DNA of 64,000 nucleotides from Vibrio tubiashii (GTDB taxonomy: Bacteria; Pseudomonadota; Gammaproteobacteria; Enterobacterales; Vibrionaceae): positions 124,001 to 188,000 of the forward strand of contig JRWQ01000001.1 in assembly GCA_000775715.1 (NCBI GenBank). The letters run 5' to 3'. Below are positions 18,630 through 29,564 of this stretch, piece after piece (position 1 is the stretch's first letter; every line of letters starts with the position of its first letter). Below the pieces are notes generated by a model. It was not told the DNA's origin. It saw only the letters and a program-made list of their open reading frames with translations, and did not search any database. Position numbers and translations under genes: made by a program.

Positions 18630-18670
18630 AAAATATCGACTGTTGCATCCCTCAATGACCATCGTTGCAA
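18630..18670 (-). promoter_or_regulatory. Shared-operator promoter of the EIIC-GH78-AraC operon (site 3)
   Basis: TTGCA-N18-TGCAA at 18643-18670, then 7 bases, then a -10-like TATTTT (18630-18635). The minus-strand centre reads GTCATTGA against GACATAGA in sites 1 and 2. It lies about 115 bases before the EIIC start. Confidence 0.7.
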
Positions 18671-19061
18671 ACTGCGGATTTGACCTTTCCTTCTAACAGT
18701 TTTCAACGTCCCTCTGGTTTAAACCGGCTTTTTGATAAACGAAGATTCAATTAGAAATCAGTTTATGAACAACCGAAGATTGATTCTAATCGCACAAGTT
18801 TTTATCTGCTTTATGATGCCACTCCTTATGAAGGACATCTTCAGTTTTAACGAGTTGGAAGGGGGATAGGCATAGTTATATACATGGATGAAATAGTCCA
18901 TCACCGCTTACCTATCGCTTTCGCGTTATCTATCGTAGTCGGAGATGCAGGCTTTTAATTAGCCATAGTAGTTATGTACTTGAGCACTATAAGTGGGCGA
19001 TGTCACCAACTAGGCTTTTTGATAAAACTTACTTTTTCTAGATTTAGTTGGCGAAAGAGGT
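18671..19061. other. Intergenic region between site 3 and tRNA-Gly, no gene seen
   Basis: Contains two related short segments of the type CGAAGATT with ATT(C/A) neighbours near 18740 and 18775, and little else. No hairpin with a T tract that could end the tRNA transcript is obvious. The frame that reads through the tRNA genes here is not a real gene. Confidence 0.5.
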
Positions 19062-19136
<75 letters not shown>

Positions 19137-19162
19137 AGAGAGAGGCTGTTGCTAAAAAGCCT

Positions 19163-19237
<75 letters not shown>

Positions 19238-19367
19238 ATCATCTCTAAGACCGTTTCAATATGCCACAGATAACTGAAAAGAAAAGTAATTTCTGCCACT
19301 AAACGGGTTAAGTGGTGAACTAAGCATCAGATTGAGGCTCAGATGCTGTTTTTGCAGCCATTCTTCG

Positions 19368-20729
19368 CTATACAAAAGCCTTTGCGCTAACGCGATTCTT
19401 CCCTTCCAATTTTGATTGATACATTAGATGGTCTGCGTCATTAAGTGATTGGGTTAAGTCAGCATGAGCATAATATGCACAACCTAAACTCACCGTTACC
19501 CTGTTTGGGTCGTTGTCTAAACATTCAAAATCAATATTCCGAATGGCAGAACAGATGGCTTCGGCTATCGCTATGGAACGATTAAAACTCAGGTCACTGA
19601 GCACCACTGCAAACTCTTCACCACCCACTCTTCCCATTAGGTGTTTATCAGACAAAGCTTGCTGCGCCACATGTGCGACACGCTCAATTACCTCATCTCC
19701 GATTTGATGACCATAACTGTCATTAACTTGTTTAAAATCATCGATATCGAAAACCATAATCGTCACCTCACCACCTGCCTTAAGGCGTTGCTGAAACTCA
19801 GCGAAAAAATGACGCCGATTACTCAACTGAGTAAGGGGATCGGTTTCCGACAGTTTCTTAAGCTCTAAGTTCGCTTGTTGAAGTGCTTGTGTTCTGCGCT
19901 TTACCGTTTGATTCAACAGCACGATATAGCCAGTTGTTGCCACGCCTATGATGAGCAAAACCACTGGCAACAGAAAGTCTGGATACACAGTGCTGACATA
20001 CATCCAACGGGAAAAAATCTTTTTTTTGGCTTCACTATCAAAAGCGTTAATGCCGTCTGAAATTTGCTGCTGTAAAGCTAGATTTCCTTCGCGTACGGCT
20101 GCTCTGAGTTCACCAGAATAGAGATGGCGTGCCCCAACAAATCGATGAGGTTCTTCGCTACTGTATAAATAGAAGTTCGCGACTTGTAAATCAGCAACAA
20201 AGGCTTGCAACTTACCATCATAAGCGGCTTGAATCATAGATTGATTATTAGGGTAACTGACTAAGTTTAAATTTGGAAAATGCAAGCGGGTAAACTCTTC
20301 TTCAAATCCACCTGTGACGACACCCACTCGGTGTTTTTGATCGCCGAGCATGAACTCATCCAAATTGGTTCCAATTAATGATTGGTTAACATATATCTGA
20401 GCATCAATAGTCAGTAGTTCAGGCGAAAAATCTAAGTAACTCTCTCTACTTTCTGACCATAAAAGACCCGCATGAACATCTGCACGTCCTTCTTTAACTG
20501 CATCGAGTGACTCTTGCCAATCAACAAGCAGAAACTCAACATCAAGATTGTTCACACGCCCATATTCGCGCCAGTAATCAATCAAAATACCGTCAGGTTC
20601 GCCTTTGTGATTGATGAAGGCATAAGGTTTCCACGCCTTGGAGTTAGCAACAACAAGCCGATCGCCTTGTTCTGCATACACCCAAGTGCAGCTTATCAAT
20701 AACCATAAGCTAGTTAATACACGAAGCAT
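19368..20729 (-). CDS. Periplasmic-binding-domain diguanylate cyclase (SBP_bac_3-TM-GGDEF)
   Basis: 453 residues. A signal sequence (1-19) leads into a periplasmic amino-acid-binding-like domain (residues 23-245), then one membrane segment (252-272), a short coiled linker and a GGDEF domain with the active GGEEF at 369-373. The domain makes cyclic di-GMP. The RxxD inhibitory site five residues before GGEEF is missing, so product inhibition through it is unlikely. The architecture suggests that a small ligand bound outside the membrane controls the cyclase. ATG 20729 with GAGAG upstream is preferred over a GTG at 20741. It is transcribed alone, upstream of the tRNA genes. Confidence 0.9.
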   Translation of the reverse strand: MLRVLTSLWLLISCTWVYAEQGDRLVVANSKAWKPYAFINHKGEPDGILIDYWREYGRVNNLDVEFLLVDWQESLDAVKEGRADVHAGLLWSESRESYLDFSPELLTIDAQIYVNQSLIGTNLDEFMLGDQKHRVGVVTGGFEEEFTRLHFPNLNLVSYPNNQSMIQAAYDGKLQAFVADLQVANFYLYSSEEPHRFVGARHLYSGELRAAVREGNLALQQQISDGINAFDSEAKKKIFSRWMYVSTVYPDFLLPVVLLIIGVATTGYIVLLNQTVKRRTQALQQANLELKKLSETDPLTQLSNRRHFFAEFQQRLKAGGEVTIMVFDIDDFKQVNDSYGHQIGDEVIERVAHVAQQALSDKHLMGRVGGEEFAVVLSDLSFNRSIAIAEAICSAIRNIDFECLDNDPNRVTVSLGCAYYAHADLTQSLNDADHLMYQSKLEGKNRVSAKAFV

Positions 20730-20829
20730 GTTTACTCTCACAACAAATAGGCCCAGTAATTACATTTACCGGGCTTATATTATTAACATTTATTGACAGT
20801 ATATGATACTTCGTTTGTTAAATATGTTA

Positions 20830-22830
20830 CTAAACTGCCTGGAAGCGACTCATCTCTGTGTTCAACTCATCAACCCTATCCTGCACCTGCAATGAGATTT
20901 CTGAAGATGAGTTCGAAATATGAGCAACGCCATTAACGGACTCGATCACCTGGTTCATCAACCCTTGTATTTCATCAGTGGCTTGTGATTGCTGCTGCGC
21001 AGAGCCTAATAACTCTTGCATTTGCAAATTTAAATCTTCGATTTGCTTGGTGGTTGAACTCAGAGTCGCATAAGCTTGCTCGGTATGATTCGCCCCCTCT
21101 TTGGCTAACGTTTTACTGGTATCAATTTGCCCCACTACCGCGGCTGTCGAAGATTGAATTGCATTAACAATACTATTAATTTCTGTGGTCGACTCGGTAG
21201 TTCGACTCGCAAGTTGTCTTACTTCGTCTGCGACAACAGCGAAGCCTCGACCATATTCCCCCGCTCGAGCAGCTTCTATTGCAGCGTTTAGCGCTAGTAA
21301 ATTAGTTTGCTCTGCAAGCCCTTCAATAACTTCTGTGACACGACCTATCGCTTCACTCTCTCGGCTCAGAGCATCAACCTGCTCACTGGCCTTTTCGACG
21401 GTAGAATGAAGTGCACCCACCGTACTCTTATTTAGGTCGAGAGCCTTAAATCCTAACTCAATCTGGGTTCGAGAATCAGATAACAGTCCTGCCGACTGTT
21501 CAGCTTGCCTTGCAGTGTCTGTCGCAGAGTGACTGACATCGGTTACTTGTTGGCTAACGAGTTCAATAGTTGATTTTTGGTTGTCCACCTGGTTAGCGGT
21601 TTTCGCGTTAGCTTCAAGTAGCGAACTCATGCTCTCACTAACAATTGAAGCCTTACTACTCACTCCCTTAACTATGGTCGCAAGTTCGTCATTCATCTGG
21701 TTGATTGAGCGCGTTAAGCTAGCGAGCTCATCACTACCCTCTACATCCAATGCCGCCTGTGATATGTCCCCATTTGCAATTGATTCAGCACGTTTTGCAA
21801 TTATTTTTACTCTGCGACCAATGTTTTTGCCCATAACGTTTGCTGTTGTTGCTGCAACAATAACAACAACGACAATGGATGCGAGCAGCAATGAAATCAC
21901 CTTGGTGACTGAGTCAAATATGCCTTGGCCACTTTGATCTGCAAACGCCTGCTGTTGATTGATCACTGACTCCAAATTTAAATCCAATGCAGAGACCGCT
22001 GGCACAAGTTCATTGGCCATTTTCTGGTTAGCGATGTTCCAATCCGACGAACGACGCAGTTGAATCACTTGTTCTGCTAAGGGGAAATATAACTGCTGCA
22101 TCTCTTTAAACAGATCCCACAAGCCCTGATCACTACTTGAGAGCAGAGCAACCTTTGAGTCAATTTCTTTAACAGACTTGGCATGAGATTTTAGAAAATC
22201 CTGGTATTTGTCTAAATGTTCCTGTTTGCCATACAAGAGAAAATCACGCATCGAAGACAACGCATTGGCAAGTGATGTATAGCTATCGGCGTAGAGTCTA
22301 AATAGACGCTTCCTCTCTCCACCTTCTTTGTTGCCCGCTTCGTCGTTGATTAAACCTTGCAATTGGTCTAGAGCGACTTCCGCGATGGGGGCGGCTTCAT
22401 TAATAAATAGAGAATGGGCAGGAAGGTTATCTTCTGAATGGCTAAGTACAGCGATTTCGTTTAACGATTGGGCGACTAACATCCATTGTGACAGGAGCTG
22501 CTGGTAGCTCTCTTGAGCGAGCAAAGGCTCTAGGGTGGGTAAAGACTGTTCTACTTTTAATAGTGATTGATCAAGTTTAGCTTTTTCTACCTCACCTAAA
22601 AGTTCATCACCACCTAGCAACATATAAGCTCTAAGTGACGACACAGTGGCATGAATAGATTGCTGAATAGACCGTCCGGCATCCACTGTCGGAAGATCAC
22701 GATTGACTAACGACCCTGTATGAACCTCTACAGTCGTTAAACTGCGGTAAATAAAAAAAGTGGAACCGATAAAAAGTACTGCAAGCGACAGAAAACTCAG
22801 CTGTAACTTCCCTGATATCGTGAGTTTCAT
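20830..22830 (-). CDS. Methyl-accepting chemotaxis protein
   Basis: 666 residues. TM1 is at about 8-28, a helical periplasmic sensor region of about 280 residues follows, then TM2 (310-332), a HAMP domain (333-385) and a cytoplasmic signalling domain. The kinase-control hairpin is recognisable from [19 protein letters not shown] and [16 protein letters not shown]. The sensor part looks like a long four-helix bundle rather than Cache, so the ligand is not predictable. No C-terminal CheR-binding pentapeptide is present; the protein ends in SRFQAV. It lies 100 bases before the diguanylate cyclase gene on the same strand. Confidence 0.93.
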   Translation of the reverse strand: MKLTISGKLQLSFLSLAVLFIGSTFFIYRSLTTVEVHTGSLVNRDLPTVDAGRSIQQSIHATVSSLRAYMLLGGDELLGEVEKAKLDQSLLKVEQSLPTLEPLLAQESYQQLLSQWMLVAQSLNEIAVLSHSEDNLPAHSLFINEAAPIAEVALDQLQGLINDEAGNKEGGERKRLFRLYADSYTSLANALSSMRDFLLYGKQEHLDKYQDFLKSHAKSVKEIDSKVALLSSSDQGLWDLFKEMQQLYFPLAEQVIQLRRSSDWNIANQKMANELVPAVSALDLNLESVINQQQAFADQSGQGIFDSVTKVISLLLASIVVVVIVAATTANVMGKNIGRRVKIIAKRAESIANGDISQAALDVEGSDELASLTRSINQMNDELATIVKGVSSKASIVSESMSSLLEANAKTANQVDNQKSTIELVSQQVTDVSHSATDTARQAEQSAGLLSDSRTQIELGFKALDLNKSTVGALHSTVEKASEQVDALSRESEAIGRVTEVIEGLAEQTNLLALNAAIEAARAGEYGRGFAVVADEVRQLASRTTESTTEINSIVNAIQSSTAAVVGQIDTSKTLAKEGANHTEQAYATLSSTTKQIEDLNLQMQELLGSAQQQSQATDEIQGLMNQVIESVNGVAHISNSSSEISLQVQDRVDELNTEMSRFQAV

Positions 22831-22939
22831 CCATTAACTCCTATAGTTATCTCGTGGCTTACTATAACGTCTAGGATGGTAATGTTAAATATATGTATGT
22901 AAAAATATAAACTTTTGAATTAGAAAACACGCCTTCTAT

Positions 22940-22972
22940 TATAGTAGTCCCCTATTGTTGGAGACTACTATA
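22940..22972 (-). terminator. Strong inverted repeat after the DUF3332 gene
   Basis: Ten-bp perfect stem (TATAGTAGTC and complement, loop 13) 12 bases after the lipoprotein stop codon. No T tract follows on the minus strand, so it may be a processing or weak termination hairpin. Confidence 0.5.
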
Positions 22973-22984
22973 AACCTTTAGTAA

Positions 22985-23524
22985 TCAAATGTTCACTGTG
23001 GTGACATACTCCTCGAGCTCATTGTTCGATACCGTCGTAATGTATTGGTCGTCTAAGAAGAACGCTACGCCATCTTCTAGTCTCTCACCACGCAGAGTTT
23101 TCTCCGCGCCATTAACATACGAGATGTCCATCTGTAATGTGTTCTCATCGATTCGCTGCACGGTGGCATGTTCGATATTTGAATTGTTTGATAGTGGAAC
23201 GTCTGTTAAAGATTCATCCAACTTGTCGTTTACCTTGATGTAGTTTTTAGTTGGCGTATCAACGACAGCAGGTGATTTGCCCGATAATGGGTTTTTGCCT
23301 GTCCAAAATTCAATAGAGTTGATAACAAACAAGTCGGCTGCGCCTGCAATACCATAAACAGGTGACAGCAGAATAAACATCCCCGCACGCCCATAACGGT
23401 TATCAACAACTTCAAGGTTGAACTTTGAAACAAGACCTGTTGTTGCCATTTGGCCCATACAGCCAGTTAAAGAAGACGCAGCAAGCGCTGTTACAATTGC
23501 AATTTTCAATGCTTTCGATTTCAT
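22985..23524 (-). CDS. DUF3332 family lipoprotein
   Basis: 179 residues with a lipoprotein signal whose lipobox LTGC puts the lipidated Cys near residue 22. The conserved N-terminal block with NRYGRAGMF and SPVYGIAGAADLFVINSIEFWTG is the DUF3332 signature seen across Vibrio. The function is unknown. The gene stands alone, with its own hairpin after it. The ATG at 23524 is used because the longer start (GTG 23536) only adds four residues before the charged signal start. Confidence 0.85.
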   Translation of the reverse strand: MKSKALKIAIVTALAASSLTGCMGQMATTGLVSKFNLEVVDNRYGRAGMFILLSPVYGIAGAADLFVINSIEFWTGKNPLSGKSPAVVDTPTKNYIKVNDKLDESLTDVPLSNNSNIEHATVQRIDENTLQMDISYVNGAEKTLRGERLEDGVAFFLDDQYITTVSNNELEEYVTTVNI

Positions 23525-23760
23525 AATCATCACCACTTATATTTAGATGGCGCGCATCGTACTCCTGTTTTCTGCAAATGCAATTAGGGGGATATTAGAT
23601 TTTACACAAGCCTGACTATGTTAATTTACTGTTTTTCATAGGCAATTTCTTACACCCCATCTACAGCTAGTAGTTAGACAATCAGCGCATACCAACGGTG
23701 GTTACAGTGACAGAAAACGCCGATACAATAAGCCAACCCATATCCGTCCCAATATTAGAT

Positions 23761-23789
23761 AAAAAAAGACCGCGCTCTATTAGCGCGGT
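23761..23789 (-). terminator. Rho-independent terminator of glcB
   Basis: Eight-bp GC-rich stem (ACCGCGCT / AGCGCGGT, loop 5) with seven T residues on the minus strand, 48 bases after the glcB stop codon. Confidence 0.92.
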
Positions 23790-23836
23790 ACCTTGGGCTG
23801 GTATTAATTAGGGGTGTTTCTTTTTTAATTATTCGT

Positions 23837-26023
23837 TCAGTTCTGGGTTGCTTTTAGCTTCAGGCGCATTGCATGAAGCACGGGCTCGGTATAACCATTA
23901 GGTTGCGCGCAGCCTTGGAACACAAGTTCACACGCCGCCGCGAAGGCAATACTGCTTTCAAAGTTTGGTGCCATGTTGATGTAGTTCGGGTCACCCGCAT
24001 TCTGCTCATCAACCACAGCCGCCATACGTTTCATGGTTTCCATCACTTGGCTTTCATCACAAATACCGTGTCGAATCCAGTTAGCAATGTGTTGACTAGA
24101 AATACGCAGTGTTGCTCTGTCTTCCATCAAGCCAACATCATTGATATCTGGAACTTTAGAACAACCTACACCTTGGTCAATCCAGCGTACTACGTAACCT
24201 AAAATACCCTGAGTATTGTTATCTAGCTCACTTTGGATTTCTTTCGCTGAAAGCTTCTGCTTACCAAGCAGTGGAATCGTTAAAATGTCGTCAACGCTTG
24301 CACGTACACGCTCGCTCAGCTCTTTTTGTCGGCTAGGAACGCTTACTTTATGGTAATGTAAAGCATGCAGAGTAGCTGCTGTGGGTGACGGAACCCACGC
24401 CGTATTAGCACCGGCTTGAGGATGGCCCAACTTAGCGTTCATCATCTTCGCCATGTTGTCTGGTTCTGGCCACATACCTTTGCCGATTTGCGCTTTGCCT
24501 TGTAAACCACAGGCTAAACCAAGGTCTACGTTTTGGTCTTCATACGCACCGATCCAAGTCATGGTTTTTAGCTGCGCTTTAGGTGCAAACGGCCCAGCTT
24601 CCATACTGGTATGAATCTCATCGCCCGTTCTGTCTAAGAATCCTGTGTTAATAAACACAACACGATCTTTTACAGCGCGGATACACTCTTTCAAGTTCAC
24701 CGAAGTTCTTCGCTCTTCGTCCATGATACCGACTTTGATGGTGTATCTTTCTAATCCTAACGCATCTTCAATTCGACCAAATAACTCGTTGGTGAACGCC
24801 ACTTCTTCGGGGCCGTGCATCTTTGGCTTAACGATATTGATGCTTTGTGCCGTTGAGTTCTGATAAGGGCTATTGCCTTTAAGATCATGCATAGCAATAA
24901 GAGAAGTGATCATGCCATCCATGATTCCTTCGGGGACTTCATTCCCATCAGCATCAAGAATCGCTGGGTTGGTCATCAAATGGCCAACGTTGCGGATAAA
25001 CAGCATACTGCGTCCCTTGAGCGAAATCTCGCCGCCAGAAATACTGGTATAGTGACGATCCGGGTTTAAGCGACGAACGATGGTTTTGCCGTTTTTCTCA
25101 AGTGACTCTTCCAAATCACCCTTCATCAAGCCAAGCCAGTTTCGATAAGCCAGTGCTTTGTCTTCACCATCTACGGCAGCGACAGAATCCTCACAATCCA
25201 TGATTGTCGTAAGAGCCGCTTCCACCAGCACATCTTTGATGCCAGCGGTGTCTACTTTACCAATTGGCGCAGTAGGATCGATTTGAATTTCGACATGGAG
25301 ATTATTATGCTTCAACAAAATACATGATGGGGCACTCGCCTCACCTCGGTATCCGATAAACTGTTTACTATCAACAAGCGTTACTTCTTCGCCATTACCA
25401 AGAGTGGCAATGAGTGTATTACCGATGCTGACATTGCTAATACTGTATTGGGTAACATCTTTATGCGAAACGCCATTAAGAGGCGCAGCGTCATCAAGGA
25501 ACTCACGAGCGTAGGCGATCACTTTCTCACCGCGTACAGGGTTAAAACTGCCGCCTTTTTCAGCACCATCGCTCTCGCTAATAACGTCAGTGCCGTAAAG
25601 TGCATCGTAAAGGCTACCCCAGCGAGCGTTTGCTGCATTTAAAGCAAAGCGAGCGTTCATAATAGGAACCACTAACTGTGGGCCAGCTTGTGTCGCGATC
25701 TCAGGCTCAACATTTGCTGTACCCACAGCAAAATCATCACCTTCAGGCACCAAGTAGCCAATATCGAGTAGGAACTGTTTGTATTCGACAGGGTCGATAG
25801 ATTGTCCGGCGCGCTCCTGATGCCAAACATCAATTTGATGCTGAAGATCATCACGTTTAGTCAGCAAAGCACGGTTTTTAGGCGCTAAGTCAGTCAGAAT
25901 CGACTCAAAAGATTGCCAAAAATCTTCAGCGATAATACCCGTACCAGGTATCACCTGCTCATTAACTAGTTGGTAGAGGGTGCTATCAATGTTCAAGCTT
26001 CCCTGTTGAATACGATCGCTCAT
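23837..26023 (-). CDS. glcB: Malate synthase G
   Basis: 728 residues, the size of malate synthase G (723 in E. coli). It condenses glyoxylate with acetyl-CoA to give malate, the second step of the glyoxylate shunt. Recognisable parts include [23 protein letters not shown] near residue 125, the [15 protein letters not shown] block near 270, and [15 protein letters not shown] near 430, which holds the catalytic Arg and acidic metal ligands of the family. It is convergent with nothing and divergent from no gene; the LysR gene follows upstream on the same strand, 112 bases away, and aceA lies beyond. Confidence 0.95.
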   Translation of the reverse strand: MSDRIQQGSLNIDSTLYQLVNEQVIPGTGIIAEDFWQSFESILTDLAPKNRALLTKRDDLQHQIDVWHQERAGQSIDPVEYKQFLLDIGYLVPEGDDFAVGTANVEPEIATQAGPQLVVPIMNARFALNAANARWGSLYDALYGTDVISESDGAEKGGSFNPVRGEKVIAYAREFLDDAAPLNGVSHKDVTQYSISNVSIGNTLIATLGNGEEVTLVDSKQFIGYRGEASAPSCILLKHNNLHVEIQIDPTAPIGKVDTAGIKDVLVEAALTTIMDCEDSVAAVDGEDKALAYRNWLGLMKGDLEESLEKNGKTIVRRLNPDRHYTSISGGEISLKGRSMLFIRNVGHLMTNPAILDADGNEVPEGIMDGMITSLIAMHDLKGNSPYQNSTAQSINIVKPKMHGPEEVAFTNELFGRIEDALGLERYTIKVGIMDEERRTSVNLKECIRAVKDRVVFINTGFLDRTGDEIHTSMEAGPFAPKAQLKTMTWIGAYEDQNVDLGLACGLQGKAQIGKGMWPEPDNMAKMMNAKLGHPQAGANTAWVPSPTAATLHALHYHKVSVPSRQKELSERVRASVDDILTIPLLGKQKLSAKEIQSELDNNTQGILGYVVRWIDQGVGCSKVPDINDVGLMEDRATLRISSQHIANWIRHGICDESQVMETMKRMAAVVDEQNAGDPNYINMAPNFESSIAFAAACELVFQGCAQPNGYTEPVLHAMRLKLKATQN

Positions 26024-26135
26024 AAAATCTCTCTGAATTTCACTGTTAACTATTAATTAACACTACGTAACCGATGAAAATTTAGCTAATTTATGCCATT
26101 TATAATCGATATTCACAAAAAAAATACCCAGATTA

Positions 26136-27089
26136 CTACTCGGTAGCACCGCTTTCTATTTCATTAGCCACACTCTTTATCAAACGCCTCATCCACTGAT
26201 GATCAGGGTTACTTTGCACCAACGGGCTCCATGCCATCTTCACTTCAAAGGGTTCAATAGCAAACGGAGCCGGCTTGATCAGCAGCTTAGGATTATTACG
26301 TTGCAACTGGGCCGCTTTGGTAGGAATCGTAAGAATTAGGTTCTTCTGCTGGGCAAACAAAATCGCAGACAAGTAGTGGCGAGTAAATACCGTGATGTTG
26401 CGAGTTTTACCTATACGCATTAAAGCTTCATCTATCCAGCCTAGCTTCTGCGCCTGATTTGGGTTGATACCTACGCCCGTACCCATACCTGTTTTACTCA
26501 CCCAAACATGCTGCGCTTGAAGGTAAGAGAAGAGGTCAAAGTTTTCCGCGATTGGATTGTCGCAACTAAACAAACATGAGAACCCGTCATGCCACAGGCT
26601 CATCTGGTGAAACGACTGCGGAATATCGTCAAATCGGTTAATGATGATATCGACCGTTCCCTGCTCTACATCTTGATAGCTCACGTCGCTAGGAGTCATG
26701 ATGTCAAGACGGATCTTTGGTGCCACCTCTCTTAAACGCGTCAGCAGTGGTTGGATAAGGGTCGACTCTGCGTAATCGCTCGCCATTATGCGGAACAAGC
26801 GTTCGCTGTCTTCGGCAATGAACTCAGTGCTTGGCTGAAGCGATTTTTCAACGTTCGCCAGTATGTTACGTATCTGCGGCTGGAGCATGGCTGCACGCTC
26901 TGTTGGCACCATTCCTTCACTGGTTCTTACCAATAACGGGTCTTCAAATAAATCTCGTAGTCGACGCAGACCATTACTCATCGCTGGCTGAGTAATTCCC
27001 AATTGATTAGCCGCTTTGGTGACGTTTCTTTCACGCAGCAACATGTCTAAATACACAAGTAAATTAAGGTCAATACGAGCTATATTCAT
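26136..27089 (-). CDS. LysR-family regulator, candidate regulator of aceA/glcB
   Basis: 317 residues with the LysR winged helix at the N-terminus (RNVTKAANQLGITQPAMSNGLRRLRDLF, given here in part) and the effector domain after residue 90. The Asn in AMSNGLRRLR is typical of the NodD/LeuO/SyrM-type branch. It lies between glcB (same strand) and aceA (divergent, 170 bases apart), a usual position for a regulator that controls its divergent neighbour. I infer a role in control of the glyoxylate shunt; the effector is unknown. Confidence 0.85.
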   Translation of the reverse strand: MNIARIDLNLLVYLDMLLRERNVTKAANQLGITQPAMSNGLRRLRDLFEDPLLVRTSEGMVPTERAAMLQPQIRNILANVEKSLQPSTEFIAEDSERLFRIMASDYAESTLIQPLLTRLREVAPKIRLDIMTPSDVSYQDVEQGTVDIIINRFDDIPQSFHQMSLWHDGFSCLFSCDNPIAENFDLFSYLQAQHVWVSKTGMGTGVGINPNQAQKLGWIDEALMRIGKTRNITVFTRHYLSAILFAQQKNLILTIPTKAAQLQRNNPKLLIKPAPFAIEPFEVKMAWSPLVQSNPDHQWMRRLIKSVANEIESGATE

Positions 27090-27258
27090 ATAAAAAATAC
27101 CGAATATAATAACTATAAATTAACAAAATTATCACACATGTGACTAATATTTGTCCATAACAACAACGAAGTCGGTCATCCAATCTGGGACATGAAGTAC
27201 AAGAAAAGATGACTTAGCCATTAATCCAAAAATATCCAACGTGAACTAAGGAATAGTT

Positions 27259-28857
27259 ATGTCGCAAATCAATCAAGATATCGAAATGATCGAAGTTGCA
27301 AAACGCGCTGCTGGTGCTCCATGGGACGCAATTAACCCAGAATCCGCTGCTCGTATGCGTGCTCAAAACAAATTCAAAACGGGTCTAGATATCGCGCAAT
27401 ACACGGCAGATATCATGCGCGCTGACATGGCGGCATATGACGAAGATAGCTCTAAATACACTCAATCTTTGGGTTGCTGGCATGGTTTCATCGGTCAACA
27501 AAAGCTGATCTCTATTAAAAAGCACTTCGGTGGCAAGACAGACCGTCGTTACCTATACCTATCGGGTTGGATGGTTGCAGCACTTCGTTCAGAGTTTGGT
27601 CCACTGCCTGACCAATCAATGCACGAGAAAACAACGGTTGCTGCCCTAGTAGAAGAGCTTTACACCTTCCTTCGCCAAGCGGATGCTCGTGAACTAGGTG
27701 GTTTATTCCGCGCACTTGATGATGCTCGTGAAGCAGGTGATGTTGCGCTACAAGACTCTATCCAAGATCAAATCGACAACCACGTAACACACGTTGTGCC
27801 AATCATTGCCGATATTGATGCGGGCTTTGGTAACGCAGAAGCGACTTACCTAATGGCGAAGCAGATGATTGAAGCAGGCGCGTGTTGTCTTCAAATCGAA
27901 AACCAAGTGGCGGATGAAAAGCAGTGTGGTCACCAAGACGGTAAAGTAACCGTACCTCACGCAGACTTCCATGCGAAACTTCGCGCACTTCGTTACGCTT
28001 TCCTAGAGCTAGGCATTGATAACGGTATCATCGTTGCACGTACTGACTCACAAGGTGCTGGCCTGACAAAAGAGATCGCTGTAGTTAAAGAGCCGGGCGA
28101 TCAAGGCGATATCTACAACTCTTTCCTTGATGTAGAAGAGATTGACGTAGCAGACATGAAGCAAGGCGACGTTTGCTTTAATCGCGACGGCAAGCTTGTT
28201 CGTCCTAAGCGTCTACCTTCAGGTCTGTACCAATTCCGTCAAGGTACTGGTGAAGACCGCTGTGTATTTGACTGTATCGAAGCGATCAATGCAGGCGCTG
28301 ACCTGCTATGGATTGAGACTGAAAAACCTCACATCGGTCAAATCAAAGAGATGATGGATGGCGTACGTGAAGTTCACCCTAACGCTAAGCTAGTTTACAA
28401 CAACTCACCATCATTCAACTGGACACTAAACTTCCGCCAGCAAGCCTATGATGCAATGGTTGAAGCAGGTGAAGATGTATCAGCATACGACCGCTCGAAA
28501 CTAATGAGTGCAGAGTATGACGAAACTGAACTGTCTCAGCGTGCAGACGACAAGATCCGCACATTCCAAGCAGACGCATCACGTGAAGCAGGTATCTTCC
28601 ATCACCTAATCACACTACCAACGTACCACACTGCTGCACTGTCTACTGACAACCTAGCGAAAGAGTACTTCGGTGACCAAGGTATGCTTGGATACGTTAA
28701 GAACGTTCAGCGTAAAGAAATCCGTCAAGGTATTGCATGTGTTAAACACCAAAACATGTCGGGTTCAGATATGGGTGACGACCACAAAGAGTACTTTGCG
28801 GGTGAAAACGCACTGAAAGCAGCTGGCGAGTTGAACACTTCTCACCAGTTCGACTAA
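27259..28857 (+). CDS. aceA: Isocitrate lyase (long type)
   Basis: 532 residues, of the long class found in Pseudomonas and Vibrio (about 530) and not the 434-residue E. coli class. It splits isocitrate into glyoxylate and succinate. The catalytic Cys is in DEKQCGHQDGK near residue 218, the long-type version of KKCGH. The metal-site block IADIDAGFGNAEATY lies near residue 188 and the ARTDSQGAGL block near 262. A TAAGGAATAG ribosome site precedes the ATG. It is divergent from the LysR gene. Confidence 0.96.
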   Translation: MSQINQDIEMIEVAKRAAGAPWDAINPESAARMRAQNKFKTGLDIAQYTADIMRADMAAYDEDSSKYTQSLGCWHGFIGQQKLISIKKHFGGKTDRRYLYLSGWMVAALRSEFGPLPDQSMHEKTTVAALVEELYTFLRQADARELGGLFRALDDAREAGDVALQDSIQDQIDNHVTHVVPIIADIDAGFGNAEATYLMAKQMIEAGACCLQIENQVADEKQCGHQDGKVTVPHADFHAKLRALRYAFLELGIDNGIIVARTDSQGAGLTKEIAVVKEPGDQGDIYNSFLDVEEIDVADMKQGDVCFNRDGKLVRPKRLPSGLYQFRQGTGEDRCVFDCIEAINAGADLLWIETEKPHIGQIKEMMDGVREVHPNAKLVYNNSPSFNWTLNFRQQAYDAMVEAGEDVSAYDRSKLMSAEYDETELSQRADDKIRTFQADASREAGIFHHLITLPTYHTAALSTDNLAKEYFGDQGMLGYVKNVQRKEIRQGIACVKHQNMSGSDMGDDHKEYFAGENALKAAGELNTSHQFD

Positions 28858-28913
28858 TGACCACTAATAACTGCTCGCAACGCAACAGCCCAAGAAAACA
28901 ATAGTGAGCATCT

Positions 28914-28954
28914 AGAGAGTGAGATTTGCGCCCCAAGACGCAGACTCACTCTCT
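28914..28954 (+). terminator. Hairpin after aceA
   Basis: Stem of ten bp (AGAGAGTGAG and complement) with a further inner pairing TGCG / CGCA, 57 bases after the aceA stop. The T tract is poor, so a less efficient terminator is possible. Confidence 0.55.
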
Positions 28955-28997
28955 GACTCTGTTAGACTAACCACATTCAAGTTTGTTGAGAATGCCT

Positions 28998-29564
28998 ATG
29001 ACTACAGTACCTTCTTATCTTCAAGATGCGAAAGAGTTGCTATCAAAAGATGGCTTTGCAACAGGTGATACTTGGTATCACGGCACCTCCTCTGCCCTAC
29101 TCAGCTCTATCCAAGGCCAAGGTCTAAAGCGCTCGGGTGATAAAGCCCTCAATGAAGCAGCAAAGACCACCATGGCGACGATCGGCAACAACTACACAGA
29201 GTCAGTTGAGCCTGTTTTCCTTACTCAGAGTAAAGAGCTTGCCTATTACTGGGCGCAGCAAACCGTTCGTGAACGTAGCGTGCGTTTTGAGGGGGATGAG
29301 AAACCGATAGTTTTGGCAGTTGACTTGTCGGAACAACAGCGCGAGAAAGTCAAACCTGACGTTGGCGCAATGAGCCTATTAATGATGAGTATCGGCGAAC
29401 AGTTCATGGCTCACCTCGCGCAAATCTACCAAGACAACAACATTGAAGGCCCAGACATTGACCTTCGCAACGCCGACAGAATGGACTATCTCAATAAACT
29501 TGGCATGGCCTACATAGACCAAGACATCAGCCTAGCTTGTGTCAGGGTGGTTGCTGAAGCATAG
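28998..29564 (+). CDS. Hypothetical protein with an ADP-ribosyltransferase-like HGT motif
   Basis: About 188 residues, not recognised by name. The N-terminal half reads DTWYHGTSSALLSSIQGQGL, then VEPVFLTQSKELAYYWAQQ, then PIVLAVDLSEQQ. This sequence order (Y-H-G-T-S, helix, G-L, then V-x-L-T with an A-Y-Y helix) is the pattern of the ADP-ribosyltransferase fold used by PARP-like and KptA-like enzymes to hold NAD. That is an inference from the motif only, and the third catalytic position is not clear. GAGA six bases before the ATG at 28998 supports this start. It lies after aceA but is separated by a hairpin, so it is probably a separate unit. Confidence 0.65.
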   Translation: MTTVPSYLQDAKELLSKDGFATGDTWYHGTSSALLSSIQGQGLKRSGDKALNEAAKTTMATIGNNYTESVEPVFLTQSKELAYYWAQQTVRERSVRFEGDEKPIVLAVDLSEQQREKVKPDVGAMSLLMMSIGEQFMAHLAQIYQDNNIEGPDIDLRNADRMDYLNKLGMAYIDQDISLACVRVVAEA

